Below are positions 48,298 to 56,491 of a stretch of DNA of 64,000 nucleotides, in pieces. This DNA is from JBAOHV01 sp963714875 (GTDB lineage Bacteria > Actinomycetota > Acidimicrobiia > Acidimicrobiales > Microtrichaceae): NCBI GenBank assembly GCA_963714875.1, contig CAVQQI010000011.1, positions 1,302,001-1,366,000 on the forward strand. Direction: 5' to 3'. Both the position numbers and the translations under genes were made by a program. The notes under the pieces were generated by a model. It did not search any database. It saw nothing but the letters and a program-made list of their open reading frames with translations, and had not been told where the DNA came from. Every line of letters begins with the position of its first letter. Positions within the stretch are counted from its first letter, which is position 1.

Positions 48298-49068
48298 ATG
48301 AGCCGGACCGGACCCGACCACGCCCAGGCCCAGGTCGATGCCGACGCTGCGGCGGCGGCCCGGCTGCGCGTCGGCCTGTTGCTGTGCGATCACCTCGACG
48401 ACGACATCGCCGCCCAGGTCGGTGACTACACCGAGCTCTTCCCCGCCAGGTTCGGCCCCGCCGGCATCGACCTGGTGGTCCACGACGTGACCGTGGGCGG
48501 GTTCCCGACCGACCTGGACGCCGTCGACGGCTGGATCGTGTCGGGCTCGCGCCGCAGCACCTACGAGGACGAGACCTGGATCCACGATCTGGAGGACCTG
48601 GTGCGCCGCCTCGTCGAGGAGCGCCGCAAGCTCGTCGGCATCTGCTTCGGGCACCAGATGGTGGCCCAGGCGACCGGCGGCACCGTGGAGCAGGCCAGCG
48701 TCGGCTGGGGGGTGGGCGTCAAGTCCTTCGAACTGACCGCCGGCGCCCCGTGGATCGACCCGCACCGGGTGCCGTCAGGTCGCTTCACGCTGTTGATGAG
48801 CCATCGCGACCAGGTGACCCGACTCCCCGAGCGCGCCGAGGTGCTCGCCACCACCGGGTACTGCCCGGTCGGCGCCTACCGCATCGACGACCACGTGTTC
48901 TGCGTGCAGGGCCACCCCGAGTGGGTGCCCGAGCTGTCGCGCATACTCATGGGACGCCGACGCACCGCGATCGGCGAAGCAGTGGTGGACGCGGCGCTGG
49001 CCACGCTGGACGACCCGCTCGACGCAGCGCTCGTGGTCGACTGGATGGCCGACTTCTTCCGGTCCTGA
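48298..49068 (+). CDS. Class I glutamine amidotransferase-like protein
   Basis: A 256-residue class I glutamine amidotransferase. The catalytic triad is Cys116 in LVGICFGHQM, with His207 and Glu209 in VQGHPEWV. The oxyanion strand VDGWIVSGSRRSTYED precedes. It resembles stand-alone GMP synthase-like amidotransferases that act on small nitrogen compounds. It starts 9 bp after the SsuD-like gene, so the two are probably co-transcribed, which would be compatible with sulfur/nitrogen scavenging; that link is inference. Confidence 0.9.
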   Translation: MSRTGPDHAQAQVDADAAAAARLRVGLLLCDHLDDDIAAQVGDYTELFPARFGPAGIDLVVHDVTVGGFPTDLDAVDGWIVSGSRRSTYEDETWIHDLEDLVRRLVEERRKLVGICFGHQMVAQATGGTVEQASVGWGVGVKSFELTAGAPWIDPHRVPSGRFTLLMSHRDQVTRLPERAEVLATTGYCPVGAYRIDDHVFCVQGHPEWVPELSRILMGRRRTAIGEAVVDAALATLDDPLDAALVVDWMADFFRS

Positions 49069-49088
49069 GCCGCCACGACCGCGGACCG

Positions 49089-50357
49089 CTACAGCCGCGG
49101 CGGCGCCGAGGCGGTGTCCCGGGCGTCATCCGCGTCGGCCATCACGGCGAACCGCCCGGTCGCGACGAACCCGATGGTCACCATCGCCAGGGCAACACCC
49201 GCAGCGACCGTCGTCGCCCGGATCCCCCACCGGTCCGCTGCGGCACCCCACGTGATGAGCCCGAGCGGCAGCGCTCCGGTCAGGCACATCAGGTAGATCG
49301 CGATGACCACCCCGCGCAGCTCCTCGAGGACCACCAGCTGGATGGTCGTGTTGATGGTCGAGGCGATCGACAGGTACGCGCCGCCGAAGCACAACAGCGC
49401 GACGATCGACCACGCATAGGTCGGTGCCAGGCCCATCGCGGCGACCGACACCCCGTACAACAGCATGGCGGCGCCGAGCAGGCGGGCACGGGGAAGGCGC
49501 GGCGCGACGGACAACAGCAACGGGGTGAACAGCACCGACCCGATGCCCGCAGCGCCGAACAGCAACCCCAGCTGCGCTCCGTCGACCCCGTAGACCGACT
49601 CGCCGTACACCGCCAGATAGCTGAACAGCGGGCTGCCCAGGCCCGACACCGCGATGATCGCCACGCAGCACGCCAGGATCGCCGGGCTGGTCAGCACGTG
49701 CGACGCGCCCCGCCGGATCCCGGCCATCGCACCACCGCTGCTCGGGCGGACCCGGTGTTCGCTCGTGCCCCGGATGACCACCAGCACCCCGATCACCACC
49801 AGGAAGGAGGCCCCGTTGATCGCGAACGCCGTCGCCGCGCCCCATGCGGCGATGACCAGACCCGCCAGGAACGGTCCGAGCGCCCGGGCCGCGTTGAACT
49901 GCGCACTGTTCAACGTCACTGCGTTCAACAGCACGTCCCGGGGGACCAGCTCGGTCACGAAGGACTGCCAGATGGGCGTGTTCACCCCGCCCGCCAGACC
50001 CGACAGGAACGCCAGCGCCGCGAGCGTCGTCGTGGTCGCGGCGCCCGACGCCACCAGCGCCCACAGCGCGAACGCGCACATCGCCTGGGAGATCTGCGCA
50101 GCGATCAGCAGCGTGCGCCGCGGGTAGCGGTCCGACAGCGTGCCGCCGACCAGTCCCATCACCATGAACGGGACGTACTGGAAGAACCCGGTGATGCCGA
50201 CGTCCCCCACGCTGCCGGTCAGGGTGAACGCCACGTAGGGCACCGCCGCGTTCTGCATCCAGCCACCGGTGTTGGACACCAGCGCACCGATCCAGAACCA
50301 CCGGAAGTTCCGGTGCGAGAACGCCACCAGGGCGGGGCGAGCGAGCGAGTCGGGCAC
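49089..50357 (-). CDS. MFS transporter (EntS/MFS_3-like exporter)
   Basis: A 422-residue major facilitator with 12 helices of the MFS_3 type (EntS-like efflux). It starts FSHRNFRWFWIGALVSNTGGWMQNAAVPY and has the loop-2 motif GGTLSDRYPRRTLL (G-x-x-x-D-R-x-x-R-R), then NTPIWQSFVTELVPRDVLLNAVTLNSAQFN. Substrates are unknown. GTG 50357 was chosen because longer starts would overlap the coding start of the divergent acyltransferase. The cargo could be a siderophore or drug. Confidence 0.88.
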   Translation of the reverse strand: MPDSLARPALVAFSHRNFRWFWIGALVSNTGGWMQNAAVPYVAFTLTGSVGDVGITGFFQYVPFMVMGLVGGTLSDRYPRRTLLIAAQISQAMCAFALWALVASGAATTTTLAALAFLSGLAGGVNTPIWQSFVTELVPRDVLLNAVTLNSAQFNAARALGPFLAGLVIAAWGAATAFAINGASFLVVIGVLVVIRGTSEHRVRPSSGGAMAGIRRGASHVLTSPAILACCVAIIAVSGLGSPLFSYLAVYGESVYGVDGAQLGLLFGAAGIGSVLFTPLLLSVAPRLPRARLLGAAMLLYGVSVAAMGLAPTYAWSIVALLCFGGAYLSIASTINTTIQLVVLEELRGVVIAIYLMCLTGALPLGLITWGAAADRWGIRATTVAAGVALAMVTIGFVATGRFAVMADADDARDTASAPPRL

Positions 50358-50368
50358 CTCGGGGGGTT

Positions 50369-50374
50369 TAGCAT
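50369..50374 (+). promoter_or_regulatory. Leaderless -10 box for the acyltransferase
   Basis: TAGCAT ends 6 nt before ATG 50381 and matches the TANNNT pattern. The other strand of the same 23-bp gap must carry the promoter of the MFS gene, so the two are divergent and tightly packed. Confidence 0.5.
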
Positions 50375-50380
50375 GTGCCC

Positions 50381-51379
50381 ATGTCGCCGCCACCCGAGGG
50401 TTCGACCGGCCGATCCGGCCGATCTGGCCGGTCCGCCCGGTCCGCAACGACCTCGAAGCCGCGTGCGAAGCGGTCAGCCGCTGCCACCGTCACCGACTCG
50501 AACGAGGTCGAGGTGCTGGCACCGGGAGAGGACCACCACGAGTCGTACCTCCCGATGCGCAAGGAGTACCAGGACCCCGACCAACTGGACCCGGACCGCA
50601 TGTCCGATGTCAACGAGTGGGGCCGCTCGGAGCACATGCGCGAGCTCGCCCGGCGCCTGTACGACCCCGTGTACCGCAACTGGTTCCGGGTCGAGTGGGA
50701 GGGCCTCGAGAAGATCCCGACCGACGGTGGCGCGCTGCTCGTGGCCAACCACGCAGCTGCCATCCCGTCGGATGCTCCGGTGATCATGCACGGGATCGAG
50801 ACCGAGCTGGGTCGCCCCTGCTACGGCCTGGCCGACAACTTCTTCCGCACCCTGCCCGTCGTCGGCACGCTGTGGAACCGGTTGGGCGGACTTCCCGCGC
50901 ATCCTGACAACGCCTACCGGCTGCTGCACGACCAGGGGCAGTTGGTGCTGGTGTTCCCCGAGGGGGCCAAGGGCCCCGCCAAGACCTACGACGAGCGCTA
51001 CCAGCTGCGACGGTTCGGTCGCGGTGGATTCATCGAGATCGCCATGCGGGCGGGCGTGCCCGTGGTGCCGATCGCCGTGGTCGGCGCCGAGGAGTCGATG
51101 CCGACGCTGGTGCGGATCCCCTCGATCGCCAAGGCGTTCGGCCTGCCGTACATGCCCCTGACCGCCAACATGTTGCTCGCCGGGCCGCTCGGTGCGGTGG
51201 CGTACTTCCCCGCCAAGTTCAAGCTCAAGGTGCTCGACCCGGTGTACTTCGACGTCCCGCCGGGCCAGGAGCGCTACTCCCGGTCCCGCATCATGGACGA
51301 GTCCGAGATGATCCGTGACCGCATCCAGGTCGCGCTCTACGAGATGCTGCGACGTCGACGTTCGGTGTGGTTCGGATGA
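50381..51379 (+). CDS. Lysophospholipid acyltransferase family protein
   Basis: A 332-residue acyltransferase of the PlsC-like superfamily. The first ~75 residues are a basic, Ser/Gly/Arg-rich tail. The catalytic motif is NHAAAIPSD (about 124-132; His and Asp), spaced like the diacylglycerol/lysophospholipid acyltransferase subgroup rather than the strict H-x4-D. Motif III is FPEGAKG, followed by RGGFIEIAMRAGVPVVPIAVVGAEE. It probably acylates a lysophospholipid or glycolipid. Its stop overlaps the start of the SDR gene (ATGA). A similar acyltransferase/GalE2-like pair occurs in mycobacteria (Rv0502/Rv0501), from memory. Confidence 0.88.
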   Translation: MSPPPEGSTGRSGRSGRSARSATTSKPRAKRSAAATVTDSNEVEVLAPGEDHHESYLPMRKEYQDPDQLDPDRMSDVNEWGRSEHMRELARRLYDPVYRNWFRVEWEGLEKIPTDGGALLVANHAAAIPSDAPVIMHGIETELGRPCYGLADNFFRTLPVVGTLWNRLGGLPAHPDNAYRLLHDQGQLVLVFPEGAKGPAKTYDERYQLRRFGRGGFIEIAMRAGVPVVPIAVVGAEESMPTLVRIPSIAKAFGLPYMPLTANMLLAGPLGAVAYFPAKFKLKVLDPVYFDVPPGQERYSRSRIMDESEMIRDRIQVALYEMLRRRRSVWFG

Positions 51380-52446
51380 GTGCGGCCGCCGAACCACCGC
51401 AGCGCGCCAGACGGGTGCTCGTGACCGGTCTCGGCACCTTCTGGGGTGGTCGCGTGGCGCAGGCACTCGAGGCCGACCCCAACGTCGAGGTCATCGTCGG
51501 TCTGGACACGACCGAGCCCACCGTCGAGCTGGAACGCACCGAGTACGTGCGGGTGGATGCCAACTACTCCATCCTGTCGCGCATCGTGCGGGCCACCCAG
51601 GTCGACACGATCATCCACACCTTCCTGGTGGTCGACCCGACACAGATGTCGAGGCGGTCGATGCACGAGATCAACGTGATCGGCACGATGAACCTGTTCG
51701 CCGCGGCGTCGTCGGCGTCGTCGACGGTGCGCCACGTGATCGTGAAGTCCGCCACGATGGTCTACGGCTGCGCCCCGGAGGACCCGGTGTGGTTCCGTGA
51801 GGACACCCCTCGCTCCCGGCCGGCGCGGGCACCGCTCGAACGCAGCCTGGAGGCGGTCGAGGGCTACGTCCGCGACTTCGCCGAGGACAACCCGCACGTC
51901 AACGTGGCCCTGATGCGGTTCTCCAACGTCATCGGGTCCCAGATCGAGACCCCGCTCACCAGGCTGCTGAACCTGCCGGTGGTGCCGTCGGTGTTCGGCT
52001 TCGACCCACGGTTCCAGTTCGTGCACGAGGACGACGTGATCCGCTCGATCCAGTTCGCGTTCGAACACGACCTCCCCGGGGTGTTCAACGTGGCGGGCGA
52101 CGGTCTCATCCCCTGGTCGGAGGTGGCCAAGCAGTGCGGCAAGCGCACCTTCTCCCTCCCGCCGATCGGCACGTCGTTGCTGACCAGTCCGTTCCGCAGC
52201 ATCGGGCTGCTGGACATCCCCGAGGCGTACCACGGTCTGCTGCGGTACGGCCGCGGCGTCGACAACCGTCGCCTCAAGGACTACGGGTTCCGCTACGACT
52301 ACACCTCGAGCCAGGCCGTCGCCGCCTTCATCGAAGCGGTGCGGCTGCGCCACACCATCGGCGACAGCCAGCCGACCTACCGCTACGAGCGCGACGTCGA
52401 GCAGTTCTTCCGTCACTCACCGGCAGTGGTGCGCGAGCGGCCCTGA
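51376..52446 (+). CDS. Atypical extended SDR (NAD-dependent epimerase/dehydratase-like)
   Basis: A 356-residue Rossmann protein of the extended short-chain dehydrogenase family. The dinucleotide motif is VTGLGTFWGG (about 17-26), then the acidic loop GLDT and, later, VKSATMVYGCAP. The normal Y-x-x-x-K catalytic pair is absent; the equivalent region reads ARAPLERSLEAVEGYV, as in related mycobacterial GalE2-like proteins. It may bind NAD without standard chemistry. It overlaps the acyltransferase start-stop (ATGA) and its last 34 bp overlap the convergent glycosyltransferase gene. Confidence 0.85.
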   Translation: MSAAAEPPQRARRVLVTGLGTFWGGRVAQALEADPNVEVIVGLDTTEPTVELERTEYVRVDANYSILSRIVRATQVDTIIHTFLVVDPTQMSRRSMHEINVIGTMNLFAAASSASSTVRHVIVKSATMVYGCAPEDPVWFREDTPRSRPARAPLERSLEAVEGYVRDFAEDNPHVNVALMRFSNVIGSQIETPLTRLLNLPVVPSVFGFDPRFQFVHEDDVIRSIQFAFEHDLPGVFNVAGDGLIPWSEVAKQCGKRTFSLPPIGTSLLTSPFRSIGLLDIPEAYHGLLRYGRGVDNRRLKDYGFRYDYTSSQAVAAFIEAVRLRHTIGDSQPTYRYERDVEQFFRHSPAVVRERP

Positions 52447-53714
52447 ACCGTGTCGCGGGCGAGCCGGGCGACCTCGTCCTCGATCCCGCTCCAGTCATAG
52501 CGACGGCCGAACAGCTCGGCGCCCGCGTCCGCGAGCACCTGACGCTCGCCGCCGTCGAGCAGCAACCGGGCGCAGGCGCCTGCGAACTCCGCGGCGTCGT
52601 CCGCGATGAGCGCATCGACGCCGTCGGTCACCTCGATGCCCTCGCACCCCACCGTGGTCGTGACCAGCGGCAGGTGGTTCGCGAGCGCCTCCACCACCTT
52701 CAGCCGGGTCCCCGCACCCACACGGATCGGAACGATCGACACATCCGCTCGGGCGATCTCGGCCTGCAGGTCCTCGACCGGACCCACCAGGTCGACCCCC
52801 GGCACCTCGGCCACCCAACCGACGCGTTCGGCACCGCGACCGACGATGCGCACACGCGCCGACGGAACCCGGGCGCGGAGAGGTGGCAGCACCTCTCGGA
52901 CGAACCACTCCACCGCCTCGGTGTTGGGCTCGTAGTCCAAGGCGCCGACGAAGAACATCGTCGGGTGCTCGCCCCGCAGCTTCGATCGGTCCGACTCGAC
53001 CTGCTCGGGTGCGCTCGCACCGTTGCCCACCACCACGGCATTGGGGCAGTTGGACCGCCGCAGGTCCAGGGAGCTGCAGACCACCACGTGGTCCACCGCA
53101 GCGGCACATGCGCGCTGGGTGCGGTCCCAGCGCCGCTCGTCCACCAGGTCGAACCCGCGCGACACCCCCCACCTCCCGATCGTGCGGACCTTCTCCCCCA
53201 CCCCCGCTCCCGGAGCGAACCGCGGCGGGGTCGTCCGCCGCAATCGCAGCGCCAGGTGTTCCAGGTTGTCGAAGTCGACGATCGACGCAGGAGGACCAGC
53301 CCGGTCCACGCGACGCGCCGCTGCTCGCTCGACCGTCGCGTGCAGGGGCCACCAGGTGTCGACGTGTGAGTACCAGATCAGGTCCACCGGGTCGCCGCCG
53401 CCGACGCGGTCCGCCACCAGCGCCGAGGTCGCGGACCAGTCCGGGCCCAGCAGGCGCCGCGGCGGGCCGCCACGCACCCACGTCGGTAGCCAGTCGCGGA
53501 CACCTGCGTCGGGGCCCACGGGGACCGGCGTCACCTCGACCAGGCCCGCGGGCTCCTCGGGCGCCGCAGCGGCTGTGCCGGCCGGTCGACGGTCGAGGGT
53601 GATCACCTCGACCGACCCGGCACGCCCCAGACCCGAGATCAGGTGGTGCAGCCGCTGTCGGTACCCGTCGCTCGCGGGCCACGGATACTGTTCGGCCACC
53701 ACGAGGATCCTCAC
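52413..53714 (-). CDS. Glycosyltransferase family 4-like
   Basis: A 433-residue GT-B fold glycosyltransferase. The N-terminal Rossmann half starts VRILVVAEQYPWPASDGYRQRLHHLISGL, which is the usual acceptor-domain entry. The donor half has MFFVGALDYEPNTEAVEWFVREVLPPL, VRIVGRG and the nucleotide-sugar-binding VSIVPIRVGAGTRLKVVEALANHLPLVTTTVGCEGI (E-x7-E-like element). GTG 53714 was chosen; the longer frame upstream is spurious. A TACGGT box lies 8 nt upstream. The sugar and acceptor are unknown; surface glycan assembly is likely. Confidence 0.9.
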   Translation of the reverse strand: MRILVVAEQYPWPASDGYRQRLHHLISGLGRAGSVEVITLDRRPAGTAAAAPEEPAGLVEVTPVPVGPDAGVRDWLPTWVRGGPPRRLLGPDWSATSALVADRVGGGDPVDLIWYSHVDTWWPLHATVERAAARRVDRAGPPASIVDFDNLEHLALRLRRTTPPRFAPGAGVGEKVRTIGRWGVSRGFDLVDERRWDRTQRACAAAVDHVVVCSSLDLRRSNCPNAVVVGNGASAPEQVESDRSKLRGEHPTMFFVGALDYEPNTEAVEWFVREVLPPLRARVPSARVRIVGRGAERVGWVAEVPGVDLVGPVEDLQAEIARADVSIVPIRVGAGTRLKVVEALANHLPLVTTTVGCEGIEVTDGVDALIADDAAEFAGACARLLLDGGERQVLADAGAELFGRRYDWSGIEDEVARLARDTVQGRSRTTAGE

Positions 53715-53783
53715 GGCGTCGAACCGTACCCGCTGGGAGCAGCGGCCATCTCGGACCTCCGCAGACCAACCACAGGAGGCCCC

Positions 53784-54539
53784 GTGCCCCTCATCCGAAG
53801 CGTTCGAACGGGCCGCGTCGCGGTGCTCACCCTGGACGACCCGCAACGACGCAACGCTCTCGGCGTCGACCTGTGCGCGGAGTTGGCCACCCACATGGAT
53901 GCAGCCGAGGCCGACGCCGACGTCGGCGCGGTGGTGGTCACGGGCGCGGCGCCCGCGTTCTGCGCCGGTGCTGATCTGACCCAGCTGGGTGCGTCGCGCC
54001 GGGAGGGCCTGCTGGCGATCTACGAGGGGTTCCTGCGGGTCGCGAGCTCTCCGCTGCCGACCATCGCCGCGGTGAACGGCGCCGCGGTCGGCGCGGGGAT
54101 GAACCTGGCGTTGGCAGCCGATGTGCGGCTCGCCGGCCGGTCGGCACGCTTCGACGCCCGGTTCCTGGACCTGGGCATCCACCCCGGCGGCGGGCACACC
54201 TGGATGCTGCGCCGCATCGTCGGCCCGCAGGCAGCGATGGCGATGGTGGTGTTCGGCCAACGTCTGGATGGCGAGGAGGCCGAGCGGGTGGGCCTGGCAT
54301 GGCGCTGCGTCGATGACGACGAACTGCTGGACGCCGCGGTGCAGATGGCAGCCCGCGCCGCCGATGCGCCGGCCGAGCTGACCCGGAGGATCAAGGCCAC
54401 CATCGCCGACGTCGCCGGGATCGATGCGCACAGCGACGCCGTCGAACGGGAGCTCGGCGACCAGCTCTGGTCGATGGACCAGCCGGCCTTCGCCGAGCGT
54501 CTCGCACAGCTCCAGGCGAGGATCACCGGCTCGGGCTGA
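53784..54539 (+). CDS. Enoyl-CoA hydratase/isomerase family protein
   Basis: A 251-residue crotonase-fold enzyme. The oxyanion segments are APAFCAGADLTQLG and AVNGAAVGAGMNLALAADVRLAG, then FDARFLDLGIHPGGGHTWMLRRIVG. The catalytic Glu pair is not obvious: the first Glu position reads A/G in AAVGAGMN and the second carries Asp/Leu in FLDLGIHPGG. So it may be an isomerase or thioesterase-like member rather than a hydratase. GTG 53784 has a strong AGGAGG. The stop overlaps the end of the convergent SRPBCC gene by 17 bp. Confidence 0.85.
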   Translation: MPLIRSVRTGRVAVLTLDDPQRRNALGVDLCAELATHMDAAEADADVGAVVVTGAAPAFCAGADLTQLGASRREGLLAIYEGFLRVASSPLPTIAAVNGAAVGAGMNLALAADVRLAGRSARFDARFLDLGIHPGGGHTWMLRRIVGPQAAMAMVVFGQRLDGEEAERVGLAWRCVDDDELLDAAVQMAARAADAPAELTRRIKATIADVAGIDAHSDAVERELGDQLWSMDQPAFAERLAQLQARITGSG

Positions 54540-55014
54540 CGCTCCGGGCCCGGTCGGTCCCTGCGAGGACCTCGGCGAGCGTCCGCCAGCGGCGCTGACG
54601 CTCGCGGTAGAAGACCCACGCGAACGCTGCGACGAGCGGGGTGAGTGCCCCGGCGTCGATGTGGATCACGTCGGTGTAGCGACACCGGCCTCCCTCGAGC
54701 GGCTCGACGGTGATGTCGTGGCGCCACGAACGGATCGGCCCGCCGGCCTCATCGGAGGACAGCCGACGTTCGCGGTCGTCGATCTCGGCGACGCGGATCC
54801 GGTGGCGCGAGAACGGGACCATGCCGCCCAGCAGCAGCCATCCGGTCGCCTCCTCGCCCTGCTGCCACGGTTCGGTCCGATCGCGCAGCGGCCGCCAGTC
54901 GAGCAGGCCCCGCGTGACGAACCGGAACGCCTGAGGGGTGCGCACCGCGGCCCACACCAGGTCGGCGGGGGCATCGAGGACGCAGGAACGTCGGATCGTT
55001 CGTTCGAGTGACAT
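54523..55014 (-). CDS. SRPBCC family protein (lipid-binding START-like)
   Basis: A 163-residue START/Bet v 1-like fold protein. The first strand and helix read IRRSCVLDAPADLVWAAVRTPQAFRFVTRG, and the C-terminal helix is PLVAAFAWVFYRERQRRWRTLAEVLAG. No catalytic residue set is evident, so it probably binds a hydrophobic ligand. ATG 55014 sits beside the operator shared with the divergent TetR gene. Its 3' end overlaps the enoyl-CoA hydratase gene. Confidence 0.85.
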   Translation of the reverse strand: MSLERTIRRSCVLDAPADLVWAAVRTPQAFRFVTRGLLDWRPLRDRTEPWQQGEEATGWLLLGGMVPFSRHRIRVAEIDDRERRLSSDEAGGPIRSWRHDITVEPLEGGRCRYTDVIHIDAGALTPLVAAFAWVFYRERQRRWRTLAEVLAGTDRARSVSPSR

Positions 55015-55022
55015 ACGAATAG

Positions 55023-55039
55023 TGTGAGTAACGCTCACA
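55023..55039. promoter_or_regulatory. TetR operator between SRPBCC and TetR genes
   Basis: TGTGAGTAACGCTCACA has 6-bp arms (TGTGAG/CTCACA) and a 5-nt centre. It begins inside a TAGTGT -10 box of the rightward TetR gene (55020-55025) and lies 9 bp before the SRPBCC start, so it could repress both. Confidence 0.6.
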
Positions 55040-55070
55040 TTCAGTTCAACTCGCATTCGGAGACACCTGC

Positions 55071-55733
55071 ATGGCCCGGACGACCTCGGCGGAACCCCGC
55101 AAGCGCCCCCGGCAGCGCCGGTCCGCCGAGACCGTCGACCGCATCCTCGCCGCCGCGGCTCGCATCTTCGACGAGCGTGGCTACCGGGGAACGACCACGA
55201 ACCACGTCGCGGAGGAAGCCGGGGTGTCGATCGGCTCGCTCTACCAGTACTTCCCCAACAAGGACGCGCTGCTCGTCTCGCTCGCCGAACGCCACGTCGA
55301 CGACGTGGCCACGAGGTTCGGTGCGCGCCTGGCCGGGCTCCGGGAGGAGCGGCCGCCGCTGGACACCACCGTTCGAGCGCTGCTGGACCTGACCGTCGAG
55401 GTGAACGACACCTCACGGCTGCACGCCATCCTCTTCTCCGACTGTCCGCGAACACCGGCGCTGGTCGAGCGCCTCGGCCGCTTCACCGACGTGCTGGTGG
55501 CCGAGGTGGTCTGGCACCTGGAGCGGACGGGGAGCGCCGGCCACCATCCCGAGCTGCGGGCACGGCTCGTGGTCGCCGCGGTGGACGCAGCAGTGCACGA
55601 GGTGGTGCTCGCCCATCCGCCCGGCCCCGCCCGAGCGGCCGCCACGGACGAGCTCGTCGCCGTCACCGTCGGTGGACTGGCACCCGGACGGGGACGTCGA
55701 CCTCAGGTGCCGTCGCGGCCGACCTTCCAGTAG
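55071..55733 (+). CDS. TetR family regulator
   Basis: A 220-residue TetR repressor. The N-terminal tail is Arg-rich, then RQRRSAETVDRILAAAARIFDERGYRGTTTNHVAEEAGVSIGSLYQYFPNKDALLVSLAERH gives a textbook TetR HTH (about 15-65). The C-terminal domain has an RLHAILFSDCPRTPALVERL segment common in this subgroup. It is divergent from the SRPBCC gene and shares its operator. The 3' end overlaps the siderophore-interacting protein gene by 31 bp. Confidence 0.92.
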   Translation: MARTTSAEPRKRPRQRRSAETVDRILAAAARIFDERGYRGTTTNHVAEEAGVSIGSLYQYFPNKDALLVSLAERHVDDVATRFGARLAGLREERPPLDTTVRALLDLTVEVNDTSRLHAILFSDCPRTPALVERLGRFTDVLVAEVVWHLERTGSAGHHPELRARLVVAAVDAAVHEVVLAHPPGPARAAATDELVAVTVGGLAPGRGRRPQVPSRPTFQ

Positions 55734-56491
55734 CCGCGGATCGTGGCATGCGAGCGCGGCACGCCTCGCTCGTCGAACATCAGCTTCCGGATGCGCTGGA
55801 CCGCTGCGGCCTCACCCGCTGCCCACACCCTGGCGCCCGGTTCCAGCGCGACCTCGCGGGCCGCCTCCACGAGCGTGTCGCCGGGCGATGCCCCGTCGGG
55901 CAGCACCGACCAGGTGACCGTGGTACCCGACCGATCCGGCAGCTCGACCTGCTCGGCCGCCGCCCGATGCTCCAGGTGCACCACGGCGCTGGCCGCCGAC
56001 GGCAGCTCGGCCAGGATCGTGCAGATCGCCGGCACCGCGGACTCGTCGCCGAAGAACACGTACGAGGAGGTCTCGGGGTCGACCTCGTAGCCACTGCCGG
56101 TGCCCGACACCGCCGCGGGCGACCCGGGCGTGGCGGCGCCTGCCCAGCGGGTCAACGGCGCGTCGTCGTGGAGCACGACGTCGACGTCGAGTTCGGCCGA
56201 CGTGCCGTCGTCGCGCACCGCGAGCGGTGTGAGGGTGCGGATCCGCGCCCGGGCGCCGTCGCCCCACAGGAACTCGTTGCCGTTCCAGGTCGGCAGCTCG
56301 AACCGGCCGTCGTCTCGGGGCAGCAGCAGGCGGACGCTGGAACCCGGATCGCCGCGCTCCAGCCCGACCAGCTCCTGACCCACCAGCGTCACCCGCACCA
56401 TCGAGGAGCTCCGGGGGACGGTCCCGAGCACCTCGCACCGCCGCAACGGTGGCGGCTCCCGCCGTGTCGGCAGCTCGGGCCGGCCGGTCAC
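55703..56491 (-). CDS. Siderophore-interacting protein (FAD-binding)
   Basis: A 262-residue FAD-dependent siderophore-interacting protein (SIP, ViuB-like), which reduces ferric siderophores to release iron. The FAD-binding 9 domain (about 15-115) includes RIRTLTPLAVRDDGTSAELDVDVVLHDDAPLTRWAGAATPG, matching R-x-Y/L-T-x-R patterns. The SIP domain (about 120-260) has YVFFGDESAVPAICTILAELPSAASAVVHLE, RVWAAGEAAAVQRIRKLMF and an end GYWKVG. GTG 56491 overlaps the GNAT stop (GTGA), which sets the start. It is translationally coupled to the GNAT gene. Confidence 0.92.
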   Translation of the reverse strand: MTGRPELPTRREPPPLRRCEVLGTVPRSSSMVRVTLVGQELVGLERGDPGSSVRLLLPRDDGRFELPTWNGNEFLWGDGARARIRTLTPLAVRDDGTSAELDVDVVLHDDAPLTRWAGAATPGSPAAVSGTGSGYEVDPETSSYVFFGDESAVPAICTILAELPSAASAVVHLEHRAAAEQVELPDRSGTTVTWSVLPDGASPGDTLVEAAREVALEPGARVWAAGEAAAVQRIRKLMFDERGVPRSHATIRGYWKVGRDGT

